DNA of 43,025 nt from Balneolaceae bacterium (GCA_020832225.1 JAFIFA010000044.1:1-43025), one strand, 5' to 3'; counted from the stretch's first letter, positions 16,842 through 25,423 are shown. Notes: a model not told the origin generated them from the sequence alone. A program made the numbers and translations.

Positions 16842-17747
16842 ATGCAGACAGCATTAGCAGGCCACCAGCCCAAACCGGAAAAATTAGTTGAAAACCGAAC
16901 CAGCTATGCTGGAAAAGAGGCCGTTTTTTCGGTTTATGATACCTACCAGGAGGCACGCCGTGTTGAACTTCATGCATCCAGTCCGATGTACTGCGGAATG
17001 ATATCCGGCAAAAAGGTGATCCACTCCGGTAATGAAGAGGCGTTTGATTTCGTACCAAGCGAATCCCTGGTACTCCCACCCGACAAGACGATTCACATCG
17101 ATTTTCCCGATGCAAAAATGGATGAACCCACAAAGTGCATCACCGTTGAGCTACCCCTCTCCAGAATCAACGACATTGTGGATCGCATGAATGAGATAAT
17201 GCCGCGAAGCCGCTACTCTGGTGAATGGGAGTATGATTCGGTTACGTCGGTTCATTTCAAGAATACCGGCTCTGTGGATCTTCTTATTCGCAAGCTCTTT
17301 CAGGTATTCACCGAAGAGCATATGCAGCGAGACCTTCTTGTAGATATGAACACTTCAGAGCTTATCGTGCATATGCTTCAGACCGAATCGAGAGAGCTAC
17401 TGCTTAAGAACTATCGCGATCACGTAACCCGCCACGGCATCGCTGCTGCTGTCGACTATATCCACAAAAATCTGCACCGATCCATTACTGTAAATCAGCT
17501 ATCTGAGGTTTCCTGTATGAGTCAGGCCTCATTCTATCGCTACTTCAAAAACGAGTTTGGGATGAGCCCTATTGAGTATATCAACAGGGAACGGATCAAG
17601 AAAGCGTGTTCACTTCTGAAAAAGAGACGGATGAATGTAACCGATGTCTGCTATGAACTGGGATTCTCCAGTATCAGCCACTTCATTAAGCTATTCCGGG
17701 AGCAGACCGGGCAGACTCCAAAACAGTTCCAGCTGTCGAAAGGGTGA
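16842..17747 (+). CDS. AraC-family transcriptional regulator
   Basis: A 301-residue regulator. The C-terminal half is a full AraC-type double helix-turn-helix: AAAVDYIHKNLHRSITVNQL then SCMSQASFYRYFKNEFGMSP, and a second unit NVTDVCYELGFSSISHFIKL ending FREQTGQTPKQFQ. The N-terminal half is a cupin-like sensing domain. The ATG at 16842 is chosen over a TTG eight codons upstream. It is divergent from the aldehyde dehydrogenase operon and is the obvious candidate activator of those genes in response to an alcohol or aldehyde. The link is contextual. Confidence 0.85.
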   Translation: MQTALAGHQPKPEKLVENRTSYAGKEAVFSVYDTYQEARRVELHASSPMYCGMISGKKVIHSGNEEAFDFVPSESLVLPPDKTIHIDFPDAKMDEPTKCITVELPLSRINDIVDRMNEIMPRSRYSGEWEYDSVTSVHFKNTGSVDLLIRKLFQVFTEEHMQRDLLVDMNTSELIVHMLQTESRELLLKNYRDHVTRHGIAAAVDYIHKNLHRSITVNQLSEVSCMSQASFYRYFKNEFGMSPIEYINRERIKKACSLLKKRRMNVTDVCYELGFSSISHFIKLFREQTGQTPKQFQLSKG

Positions 17748-17754
17748 GGATGGT

Positions 17755-18318
17755 TTAACAACAAAAGGCGCAAAGGGGGGATTGTGTGAAACCTAGCCCT
17801 GATTTGAGCTTCTCATCGGGTTACGGGTTACGAGTTTTCGTGTTGCGGGTTGTTTAACCGCAAAGGACGCTTAGAAGGTGAGGTGAGGAAAACATCTTAA
17901 CTATTACCCCAATCCCCAGCCCTGAAAGGGCGCTACAACTCAGCCCGGAGCAACGTTCCGGGTCTATAAAGGCGAAGCCAAATCCGCGCCGAGGAGTGAT
18001 TTTTGAAAAAGAACGGGGTTTATCGAGGCGGAGTGGGAAGGTGTTTGAGAAAGAACATTCCTTTAAAGACACTTTTCTTGAATGAAATAAAGTGCCCCTA
18101 AAAACCCCCCCTGTGTCCCCTCCCGACGGTTCGGGACAGGCTCTTGAGAAGGGGGGAATTCTACCAAGAATCAAAAACTTACCTGCTTCGGGCTTCTTGT
18201 CCTCCGAAGCTTTAGCGAAGGTGGATCAGCTTCCAACTTCTGGCTATCAAACAGTTCAACGATTCAACAGTTCTACACCCTTTGAGCTTTCAGCTTCCCG
18301 CTTTGAGCTCCAAAGAGC
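17755..18318 (+). repeat. Composite intergenic repeat island, copy 2
   Basis: This gap of about 570 bases between araC (+) and the tonB-like gene (-) has no credible gene. It contains, in order, GGGTTACGGGTTACGAG (17816-17850), AACCGCAAAGGACGC (17859-17885), the GCCCTGAAAGGGCGC block (17912-17965, with the CCCGGAGCAACGTTCCGGG hairpin), the GCGCCGAGGAG..CGAGGCGGAGTGGGAAGG block (17982-18038), CCCCTCCCGACGGTTCGGGA (18096-18165) and the CAACGATTCAACAG/TTTGAGCTTTCAGC tail (18186-18315). The order equals that of copies 1 and 4. The tail ends at the stop of the minus-strand gene. Confidence 0.7.
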
Positions 18319-19152
18319 CTAATCCAGTACAAACCTAAACGTAATGGTTCCCACTTGATTTTCCTGAGGGACTCCGGATGGCAGGGGCGAAAACCTCCAG
18401 TTCCGTAGAGTGTTCATCACTTCACGCTCGAGCTCAGGGTTCATCCTGATAATCGGTCTTATCCCTACAATATTACCTCGCGGATCTACCTCAATTCGGA
18501 CTCTGATCGTGGCCTCTTGATTGGTAAGATTACGAGGTTCAGGCTGTGCCAATGGATCTCGATTAAGATCGCCTTCCCACTGCAGATCGTATGGAGCGGA
18601 GTGATCCGGATCGTTGCCGGTTCCCTGGTCAACATCAACCTCACCGCGGGTTCCGCGTTCGTCACCGCTTTCTGCAACTCCTTCCTGAATCTGCTCATCC
18701 TCAATTGTCTGTGGAGGCACTTCCTCTTCCACAACATCTTCAATCGGTTCAAGCACTTCAGGATCGATTACATCTGTTTCCGGAGTCTCTACAACTTCAT
18801 CACTAACGATCTCTTCAATCTCATCGGGCAGATCTACCGGACGGGCAGTCTCCTCTTCGGGCTGTTGAGGCTCATCAACAGGCTGGGTTATCTCAGGATC
18901 GGGATCTTCGGGCTGGGTTTCGGCAGGGTTTGGTCGAGTTGCGACCTCTTCGCGCTGCACCTCTGCCTGTTCGGCAGCGGTTCCTGAACGAAACTCACCG
19001 AGAGTTACATCGATATAGGCTGGACGGTTATCGATATCAAAGCTGACCATATAGAAGAGCGCAATGAGCAAAATGATCAGATGCAGAATCCCCGTTACGC
19101 TCAGGCCGAATCGGTCTTCCTTGTTGATATTTTTCTTAAACCAGTCGAGCAT
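18319..19152 (-). CDS. tonB: TonB-family energy transducer
   Basis: A 277-residue TonB-like protein. It has a short cytoplasmic N-terminus, one membrane span (about 21-38), and an extended Pro/Glu/Asp-rich periplasmic region (60-190) with many PEE, PVDE and PEP elements. A C-terminal TonB-type domain follows (about 210-277: TIRVRIEVDPRGNIVGI, LRNWRFSP, TITFRFVLD). TonB couples the proton gradient, through ExbB/ExbD, to outer-membrane proteins. The linker is acidic rather than Pro-Lys rich, as expected for a salt-adapted proteome. It is the last gene of the six-gene operon starting at 23647 and lies 4 bases after exbD. Confidence 0.85.
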   Translation of the reverse strand: MLDWFKKNINKEDRFGLSVTGILHLIILLIALFYMVSFDIDNRPAYIDVTLGEFRSGTAAEQAEVQREEVATRPNPAETQPEDPDPEITQPVDEPQQPEEETARPVDLPDEIEEIVSDEVVETPETDVIDPEVLEPIEDVVEEEVPPQTIEDEQIQEGVAESGDERGTRGEVDVDQGTGNDPDHSAPYDLQWEGDLNRDPLAQPEPRNLTNQEATIRVRIEVDPRGNIVGIRPIIRMNPELEREVMNTLRNWRFSPLPSGVPQENQVGTITFRFVLD

Positions 19153-19156
19153 TAAG

Positions 19157-19561
19157 TTAGTTGCGCTCCGTAGCCATTACCATATTCATATTAAGGGACT
19201 GACCGATATTCATGACGCGTACAGCATCTTCGATCTTTGCATCTCGGTCTGCCCTCACTACTAACGTAGCATTAGGCGAATTCTGATATGCTTCTCTGAT
19301 TGAGGCAGGAAGATTGGCTCTTGCCACCTGTTCTCCGTTCACAAAAAAGTCACCTTCCGGGGTAATCGCGACCGATATCTGCTGCGCCTCTGTAGTCACA
19401 GACGACTCTGCCTGGGGTACATTCACGCGAATACCGAAATTGGTCACGAAAGAGGAAGTGAGCAGGAAAAAGATCAACAGAAGCAGGATAATATCCGTCA
19501 GTGACGATTGTGAAAACATCGTCAAGGGTTCCATTTTCTGTCTGTCTTTGCGAAAGTCCAT
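19157..19561 (-). CDS. exbD: ExbD/TolR-family protein
   Basis: A 134-residue ExbD/TolR protein, a proton-channel subunit that works with ExbB in the inner membrane. The single span (about 20-38, SLTDIILLLLIFFLLTSSFV) has the functionally essential Asp at position 23, followed by a periplasmic domain with VAITPEGDFFVNGEQV and ATLVVRADRDAKI. A strong AGGAGG site lies 8 bases before the ATG, inside the exbB end. It is 2 bases after exbB and 4 bases before tonB. The final NMVMATERN tail is typical of the family. Confidence 0.9.
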   Translation of the reverse strand: MDFRKDRQKMEPLTMFSQSSLTDIILLLLIFFLLTSSFVTNFGIRVNVPQAESSVTTEAQQISVAITPEGDFFVNGEQVARANLPASIREAYQNSPNATLVVRADRDAKIEDAVRVMNIGQSLNMNMVMATERN

Positions 19562-19563
19562 TC

Positions 19564-20283
19564 TCAGACCTCCTGTTTCTTCTTAGGTGATGGTGCCTGG
19601 AGCAGATCAACAAAATCGGCTGATGCGTTCTCCAGTTCAAAAATCATGCGGTTGATCTTCCCTGAAAGGAAGTTGTAAAAACCGTAGGCGATAATTCCAA
19701 CAATCAGTCCGGTAGCGGTGGTTATCAACGCTTCCCAGATACCGCCTGCAAGTACGCTTGGGTTTACATTACCCTGCAGCGCCTGGATATCCATAAATGC
19801 CCGAATCATACCGGTTACGGTACCGGTAAAACCGATCAGTGGTGCCACACCAGCGATGGTTGCAAGCCAGTCCATTCGTTTTTCCAGACGATAGATCTCT
19901 TTTTTTCCGGCGTTATGGATCGCTTCTTCAATATCGCGAATCGGTCTGCCGAGGCGACGAATACCCGCTTTTAGAATTCTTGCAAGTGGTTTATCAAACT
20001 CTTCGCAGTACTGAATGGCACGAGGCTGGCTTCCACTCTTCAGAAGCGACTCAATGTTGTTCAGCATACTGTTAACATCCATCTTGGAGTTCTCCAGTGT
20101 TCTCCACCGTTCTGCAATCACATAGATCGCCAAAATCGAGAGGAGAAAGAGCGGAATCATCAACAACCCACCCTGAGACAAAATTTCAAAAAATGACATT
20201 GAGGACTCTTCATGAAGCATTTCAGCAAGGGTATCTGACTCGGCAGCTTCGGCCTGAAGGAGTAATAGCGGGAAGATGTTCAT
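19564..20283 (-). CDS. exbB: ExbB/TolQ/MotA-family proton channel protein
   Basis: A 239-residue ExbB/TolQ homologue. It has an N-terminal hydrophobic start, a first span (about 36-56, QGGLLMIPLFLLSILAIYVI), a cytoplasmic helical region, and a pair of spans in the C-terminal half around APLIGFTGTVTGMIRAF and ALITTATGLIVGIIAYGFYNFL, with the conserved Gly/Thr pattern of the channel. With ExbD it forms the inner-membrane stator that powers TonB-type or Tol-type proteins. It starts 6 bases after the HU-SPOR gene and ends 2 bases before exbD. Confidence 0.92.
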   Translation of the reverse strand: MNIFPLLLLQAEAAESDTLAEMLHEESSMSFFEILSQGGLLMIPLFLLSILAIYVIAERWRTLENSKMDVNSMLNNIESLLKSGSQPRAIQYCEEFDKPLARILKAGIRRLGRPIRDIEEAIHNAGKKEIYRLEKRMDWLATIAGVAPLIGFTGTVTGMIRAFMDIQALQGNVNPSVLAGGIWEALITTATGLIVGIIAYGFYNFLSGKINRMIFELENASADFVDLLQAPSPKKKQEV

Positions 20284-20289
20284 TATGGT

Positions 20290-21720
20290 TTAATTGGTCT
20301 GGATTCTTTGGATAAAGTTATTGGTGTTATATGGTGATGGCAGATCGGTAGCCCCTGTCTGGGCATCAGCGATTGATTCAAACTGTCCTACGCTAACGCG
20401 CCATACTGTTTCGCCGTCAACAGTTCTGGAGTTCACGATTACGCGGTAGCCATCCTCAGAGAGGTTTGCAGCCTGGTCTCTTGCGCGCTCTTCCTGTCTC
20501 AATGAAAACAGCACAATTGAGAAGCCGTCATTAGCCTGATCAACGATTTCGCCGGTCAAACCGTATATGGGTTGATCAGAATCTTCAGCAGCTTCTATTT
20601 CATCAGCCATCTCTTCTGTTACTTCAGCATCGGCTTCAGGTTCCAGTGGAACAAGAACATCCTGTGCATCGGCTATATCCTCATCGACTGCCGGTTGCTG
20701 CGGAGCCGTTGCAGGAACCTGGTTCTGATCCGGATCTGGCCCATCCATCAGGCTTGGAATAATCACAAATGCGGAGCCAATCAGAACCAGTGCAAGTATC
20801 ACGCCAAGCACCATCATTATTGGATCCCGCTCTTTCTTCTTCGGTTTCGGTGCAGGGCGACGTGCAGATGCGGCCACAGGTTCTGGTTCCGGTGTTTTCT
20901 TCTCTGCCGACTCTTCGGGCAGCTCTACAGGTTCATCATCATCGAGATCATCCAGATCGTCGAGGCCTGCAAATATATCCTCATCAATTTCATCTTTGTC
21001 GTCTGAGCTCGTTGCAACCGGATCGGCTTCAACAAACTCCTCTTCAGGTTCAACTGCTTCTTCCTCCTCTTTGCTCTCCTCTTCCTCAGCCAGTTTTCTT
21101 TTGGCCTCTTCAGAGAGCAGACTCATTTCAAAGCCGGATGGTTCGCCTTTCTGCATCTTGGATGAAGCATCACCTAACAGTCCGGCAAAGGGGTCCTCTT
21201 CACGCTCTTTGGGTTCACCCTCCTCATACTCAAAATCGTACTCATCATCAGCAAGCTCCGGTCTGTCTGTGGCCTTTTTCTCTTCATCATCTTTATCACT
21301 CTTCTTCTGAGTGCCTCCAGCACCGATTCCAAAAACATCATCGGCGTCATCGTCACCTTGATCTTTGGCTTTTTCCTCATCTGCAGCAGTCTCTTCCTTT
21401 TTGGCTGAAGCCGCCTCAGTATCCTCCTCTTCATCCTCCTGCTTGTTTGCAGACTCTCGCGCCGGCTTCAGCTCCACAGGCTCCATACCGGCATATTTGA
21501 AGTTAACCTCCGTACTGAGCTCTTTGGCAGCATCAAAGCGAAGCTCTCCTCCCTCGTCAAAGTAGAACATCCCGAACTCTTTGATCTCAAGCGCTTTCCC
21601 CCGCTCGGCTGCATCCACAATTCGTTTAATTAGCTGCTGAAGCTGTTCTTCCACTTCAACCTTCTCCATCCCCGTCTTCTCAATCAGAAGCCCGATCAGC
21701 TTCTCTTTATCAATCTTCAT
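20290..21720 (-). CDS. HU-like domain-TM-SPOR membrane protein
   Basis: A 476-residue modular protein. Residues 1-85 form an HU/IHF-like domain of the CCDC81 type (KEKLIGLLIEKTGMEK, KALEIKEFGMFYF). A very acidic low-complexity linker follows (about 93-285), then a basic patch RRPAPKPKKKER (287-298), one membrane span (301-322), a Pro/acidic periplasmic linker and a C-terminal SPOR domain (398-472) that would bind glycan strands denuded of stem peptides at division septa. HU-like domains fused to TM and SPOR domains are described in Bacteroidota. An apparent GAGGAG site is about 6 bases before the ATG. It overlaps the mini-HU gene by 11 bases and precedes exbB by 6. This layout would link nucleoid or cytoplasm to the septal wall. 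Confidence 0.85.
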   Translation of the reverse strand: MKIDKEKLIGLLIEKTGMEKVEVEEQLQQLIKRIVDAAERGKALEIKEFGMFYFDEGGELRFDAAKELSTEVNFKYAGMEPVELKPARESANKQEDEEEDTEAASAKKEETAADEEKAKDQGDDDADDVFGIGAGGTQKKSDKDDEEKKATDRPELADDEYDFEYEEGEPKEREEDPFAGLLGDASSKMQKGEPSGFEMSLLSEEAKRKLAEEEESKEEEEAVEPEEEFVEADPVATSSDDKDEIDEDIFAGLDDLDDLDDDEPVELPEESAEKKTPEPEPVAASARRPAPKPKKKERDPIMMVLGVILALVLIGSAFVIIPSLMDGPDPDQNQVPATAPQQPAVDEDIADAQDVLVPLEPEADAEVTEEMADEIEAAEDSDQPIYGLTGEIVDQANDGFSIVLFSLRQEERARDQAANLSEDGYRVIVNSRTVDGETVWRVSVGQFESIADAQTGATDLPSPYNTNNFIQRIQTN

Positions 21721-21919
21721 TCGAGCTCCTCACTTTCGATTCGAATTCAACCACGTCTGCAGGGGGTACCATTACAACCCGTCCGCTTTTATACTTCTTC
21801 TGATGCTGCTTCTGGTGAACTACCTTAAACAGGCCAAGACCGTCAATCTCCACCTTGTTCTTGTCCAGTATCTGATCTCTCAATACTTCTTTGAAAGCCT
21901 TGATAAATTTAGATTTCAT
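21710..21919 (-). CDS. Short HU-like DNA-binding protein
   Basis: A 69-residue protein matching the HU/IHF fold from the second helix onward: FIKAFKEVLRDQILDKNKVEIDGLGLFKV, then a basic HQKQHQKKYKSGRVVMVPPADVVEFESKV. HU proteins are about 90 residues, so roughly the first helix is missing; an in-frame TAA (the stop of the barrel gene) one codon upstream rules out a longer start. Lys/His-rich residues in the arm region suggest nucleic-acid binding. No ribosome site is seen, and initiation likely depends on translation of the barrel gene ending 3 bases before. It overlaps the HU-SPOR gene by 11 bases. Confidence 0.75.
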   Translation of the reverse strand: MKSKFIKAFKEVLRDQILDKNKVEIDGLGLFKVVHQKQHQKKYKSGRVVMVPPADVVEFESKVRSSNED

Positions 21920-21922
21920 AGT

Positions 21923-23647
21923 TTAGAATAGGTATGTGATTCCAACGTAACCCTGGAAGCCGCGCTCAGGATAACCCCGCCACAACTCATACTCCTCATC
22001 CAGAATGTTCAGTATTTTGCCGTAAACACCCAGTCGCTCCGTCACAGAAATTTCAAACCGGCTTCCCATTACAATGTATGATGAGAGTGATTGCCCGAAA
22101 GAGTCCTCACGATTTCCGGCATATTCGGCCCAGCCTTCAACAACCAGCTGCCCTACCGGCCTGAAAGAGGCTGTTCCCTTAAGTGCAAATGTCTCCGTAA
22201 AGGGGATTTTATCATTTCCTGTCAACCTTGGCCGCTGCCAGTGTCCGTCAGCTTTGATCCAAAGCACATCGGGACGAAGATCCTGCGAGAAGCTACCATA
22301 GACCCTGAAGATGTTTGCATCGTTGAATGTGGGGGTGAAGTACTGTTCGGTAAGTCCGGTTCCCGCAATCTCATTGCTGTTCTGCGTGAAGTAGAGGTGA
22401 TTAAAAATATTCTGATAAGAGACGCCACCCGTTAGTCTCGAGCCACGGAAGGGTTCAAGTACAGCTTCCGCTTTCGCTTCCCATGTAAACTGATGCTCAA
22501 ATGGTGTAGTGAAGTCGATAAAGCGGTTCATATTGTGAACACGATTCAGCGAGTTGTGTGAGGGCGTACCACGAACCTGTCCCCTAAGTTCAATTCCCTG
22601 CAGGAGGGTGTGCGAAATCTGTACATCAGGAGCTACATGGAAAGTAAACCCATTAACTGCGTCGGTAACACCCGCCAGACCCATCGACGCTTTCACCTCT
22701 GTTTGATAGTTAAAAAGTCTTTCATAATGAGCCGACACCCTGGTTACCGACCATCCACCCATGCCGTTATCGAGAGTCTCTATACCGCCGGCTTCTGATG
22801 CTACGCGAACACGGTGTACCTCCTCAACATTACTTCCGAGGCGTGAATACTCTGCCCTTCCACGAAAACCCCACTCATTAACATCACCAACATAGTTATC
22901 GAGGTTGGATGTGAGGTCATAGCGATAGGCGTATCCGCTAACCCCAAAGTCTACACCGCTGATGGATGTTCGAGCTACGGTTAGGTCCGTTCCACCACGG
23001 AAACCGGCCTGCTCAACCCGTGTGTTCAGGTCCGTTGGGCCCTCATCATCGGTAACAAGTCCAGGATAGTGGTTAAAGTTCGATTTAAAACCAAAGTGGC
23101 TGCGAAGCTTGGTTCTCTTTGAAAAGGAGTTGAACAGATTGAAGTTCGCATCGAAATCCCTGTATGAGCTGGTAGCATCTTCAACGTGCCCGTCTGTGGA
23201 CAGATGGCGCACATTTCCGGAAACCCAGTTTCCGTCTCGAATTCTGGCAATTGCGTAGATATCAGCCTCGGGGGTGAAGTAGCTACCTACACCGACACGG
23301 GCAAAACCATTTCTCGGATTGGCATATCCAAGCGGCATGTAGACCGGTGCTTCCGGGCGATCTAGCTGACCCAGCGGCAAGTTCGCCATCACCGTCTCCT
23401 CATCTTCAATGAAGGGCTGTCGATCGGGATCGATCTGAAAAACTCTCGGTCGCGGATTAAACCCCAAAATGGGCTGGCGACGTAGTCCCGGAAACCGTGC
23501 CTGAAACTGGCTTCTGATCTCTATATCCTGAGGATCAATTTCCGGCAGCAGTGTTTGATCGCTCGCACCGGCATCCTGAGCAGTGAGGGTTGCTGCAAAC
23601 AGGAGTGAAACAAAGCACAAAAAGAGTATCGTGGTGACTTTTTGCAT
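21923..23647 (-). CDS. Plugless TonB-receptor-like outer-membrane barrel
   Basis: A 574-residue outer-membrane protein with a signal peptide (ending LTAQ at about 24), an N-terminal region without a recognisable plug domain, and a long series of amphipathic strands. Aromatic-rich strand ends are visible, such as GVGSYFTPEADIYAIARI, SGYAYRYDLTSNLDNY, WAEYAGNREDSFGQSL and the last GFQGYVGITYLF, which ends in aromatic Phe as outer-membrane barrels do. It resembles the C-terminal barrel of TonB-dependent receptors. It opens the operon with HU, HU-SPOR and ExbB/ExbD/TonB, so it may be a dedicated outer-membrane partner of that TonB system. The cargo is unknown. Confidence 0.8.
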   Translation of the reverse strand: MQKVTTILFLCFVSLLFAATLTAQDAGASDQTLLPEIDPQDIEIRSQFQARFPGLRRQPILGFNPRPRVFQIDPDRQPFIEDEETVMANLPLGQLDRPEAPVYMPLGYANPRNGFARVGVGSYFTPEADIYAIARIRDGNWVSGNVRHLSTDGHVEDATSSYRDFDANFNLFNSFSKRTKLRSHFGFKSNFNHYPGLVTDDEGPTDLNTRVEQAGFRGGTDLTVARTSISGVDFGVSGYAYRYDLTSNLDNYVGDVNEWGFRGRAEYSRLGSNVEEVHRVRVASEAGGIETLDNGMGGWSVTRVSAHYERLFNYQTEVKASMGLAGVTDAVNGFTFHVAPDVQISHTLLQGIELRGQVRGTPSHNSLNRVHNMNRFIDFTTPFEHQFTWEAKAEAVLEPFRGSRLTGGVSYQNIFNHLYFTQNSNEIAGTGLTEQYFTPTFNDANIFRVYGSFSQDLRPDVLWIKADGHWQRPRLTGNDKIPFTETFALKGTASFRPVGQLVVEGWAEYAGNREDSFGQSLSSYIVMGSRFEISVTERLGVYGKILNILDEEYELWRGYPERGFQGYVGITYLF

Positions 23648-23756
23648 AGATGAAATTTATTGAAGCTTAAAAGTAAACATAATTTGCGGGGAATTGCAGT
23701 GCTCTTTTGTAAAGAATATGACCAATAAAAGCCGATCACCGAAAATCATCCGTACG

Positions 23757-24764
23757 TTAACGGCTGTCGGCGCTGTTGAGTGTGTAATATTTATCCCACC
23801 AGAGCGCCAGCGGACCGAACAGAAAGACAGACAGAACCGTGGCTCCGTGAGCTACCGTTGCGTATGTAAGTGCCTTAACCAGTGGAACATCGTAGAGACC
23901 CCACATGCTCTGCTGAATAAGCAGATGGTAGGATCCAATACCTGCCGGCGTCGGTATACTTACACCAATCGATGAAACCATCGTGAGTACCACCGCATCT
24001 GCCATGGTTAACCCATACAGATCCTGCATGCTCATCATGAAAAACGGCAGGTAGGCCATCAGCACATAACCAAACCAGATACCCGCAGTGAGCAGAATGA
24101 ATCCACCCCAGTTCTGAACGTGGCGAATCGATAGAATCCCTTCACTGAACGAGCGCGCTTTTTCAACAATTTTCAGCAGCACCGGGCTCTCTATACCACT
24201 TCTGTTCTCCAATGCCGTAAGCATACGATAAACAAGCCAGGTGCCTCCAATTGCAAGGATGAAAAAGAGTGGCATCAACAGATAGACATACCAAGACCAA
24301 TCTTCCGTCCCAAACAGCTTCTGTACCGCCGCTACATCACTTACGAGCCAAATAAGGGCGAATAGTATCAGAAACATCATCGTGAGCAGATCGATCAACC
24401 GCTCGATTACGATGGTCCCAATTAGGTTACTCGAGCTCAGGTTATGCTGTTTTGCAACATAAACAGGCCTGGTAACCTCACCCAATCTTGGTACAAGATT
24501 ATTGAAGAAATATCCCATCATCACGCCTGCAAACAGCGTGGAGCGCCGCAGGTTCCCATTCTCTTTAGACAATAGAAGCCTCCATCGCTCCGCCCGCAGA
24601 TAATGACTGATGAGCAGCACCACCAGAAAAAATGGTAGCCACCAGTAGCTTACAGACCAGATCTCCCTCCACAATTCACCGAGTTCAACATTACGTATCG
24701 CAAACCAGATAAAGAGTCCGGCAACTATCAGCGAAACGACAATGTTCAGAACTCTTCGGTTCAT
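23757..24764 (-). CDS. YbhN/LPG synthase TM-domain (UPF0104) membrane protein
   Basis: A 335-residue polytopic inner-membrane protein with about eight spans. It shows family features: HYLRAERWRLLL near the N-terminus, GVMMGYFFNNLVPRLGEVTRPVYVAK, and the later VSSIGVSIPTPAGIGSYHLLIQ motif. It matches the lysylphosphatidylglycerol synthase transmembrane-domain family (YbhN, AglD), which includes putative lipid flippases. It overlaps the end of lolA by 4 bases (ATGA), so it is translationally coupled to lolA. A role in moving or sorting membrane lipids or lipoproteins is plausible from position but not shown. Confidence 0.85.
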   Translation of the reverse strand: MNRRVLNIVVSLIVAGLFIWFAIRNVELGELWREIWSVSYWWLPFFLVVLLISHYLRAERWRLLLSKENGNLRRSTLFAGVMMGYFFNNLVPRLGEVTRPVYVAKQHNLSSSNLIGTIVIERLIDLLTMMFLILFALIWLVSDVAAVQKLFGTEDWSWYVYLLMPLFFILAIGGTWLVYRMLTALENRSGIESPVLLKIVEKARSFSEGILSIRHVQNWGGFILLTAGIWFGYVLMAYLPFFMMSMQDLYGLTMADAVVLTMVSSIGVSIPTPAGIGSYHLLIQQSMWGLYDVPLVKALTYATVAHGATVLSVFLFGPLALWWDKYYTLNSADSR

Positions 24765-25423
24765 CGTGTTTCTTGACGAAGATCGATCTGTTCCGCGTTG
24801 CCCGGTACCTCAAGCTGAAAAATTTCTGCAGGATCACCGGTTATAAACTCTCCGGTTCCAAATCGGGTAATCAACTCATTCTCCACCTGATCCAGTGCCT
24901 CTATTCGAACGGGGTTTCCATCACTATCGGCATAGATAAATACTTCAATAAAGACAGAGAATGGATCGTCTGAGACAAGTCTAATCCGGGTCTCCCCATT
25001 TTCGCCGGGCTCCTCGCTCACTTCATAGCTATCGTCCACTCCCTGCAACATTCGCGAAGGTGCAAAATCATCCTCTTCTTCGATGTAATCGCTGATGATC
25101 ACACGGTTTTTCGATCCATCAAAAACGGTTGAGGTTCTCCCATCCACCATCATACGCTGGTTGTTCCCCTCAATTTTGTACATCTCCTTTCCGATCCAGA
25201 TGTTGCCCTCTGTGCGCTGCTGCTCTCCGGTAAAGGAGTCATTATACTCGTGGCTGAACTCCGCCGTGAAAATCTGCCCCTCTTCAAACAGCGACTTCAT
25301 CCGGTCAAAAACTGGCGTGCTGTTCTGAGCAACAATCTGCTGAACCGGCAGTGCACCAATGATCAAAACGACTGCTGTTGTGAGCAGCGATCTCTTAAAT
25401 ACCAAGTTCTTCAAAGATTTCAT
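24761..25423 (-). CDS. lolA: Outer-membrane lipoprotein carrier protein LolA
   Basis: A 220-residue LolA-family protein, a periplasmic carrier that shuttles lipoproteins from the inner to the outer membrane. A signal peptide (ending IVAQ) is followed by the open beta-barrel pattern: FDRMKSLFEEGQIFTAEFSH, EGNIWIGKEMYKIEGNNQRM, DGRTSTVFDGSKNRVIISDY, VFIEVFIYADSDGNPVRIEAL. The ATG at 25423 has GAGGAGG about 6 bases upstream, making it the start; an ATG at 25444 would be possible. It starts 29 bases inside ftsK and overlaps the next gene by 4 bases. The lolA-after-ftsK layout recurs in many bacteria. Confidence 0.88.
   Translation of the reverse strand: MKSLKNLVFKRSLLTTAVVLIIGALPVQQIVAQNSTPVFDRMKSLFEEGQIFTAEFSHEYNDSFTGEQQRTEGNIWIGKEMYKIEGNNQRMMVDGRTSTVFDGSKNRVIISDYIEEEDDFAPSRMLQGVDDSYEVSEEPGENGETRIRLVSDDPFSVFIEVFIYADSDGNPVRIEALDQVENELITRFGTGEFITGDPAEIFQLEVPGNAEQIDLRQETR

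Noticed and set aside
17854-18174. 106-codon minus-strand frame inside repeat copy 2
   Set aside because: It spans the conserved repeat modules, and equivalent frames in other copies are broken, so it reflects repeat sequence, not a gene.
20572-21565. Long plus-strand frames opposite the HU-SPOR gene
   Set aside because: They are shadows of the acidic low-complexity minus-strand coding sequence, with biased repetitive composition and no domain.
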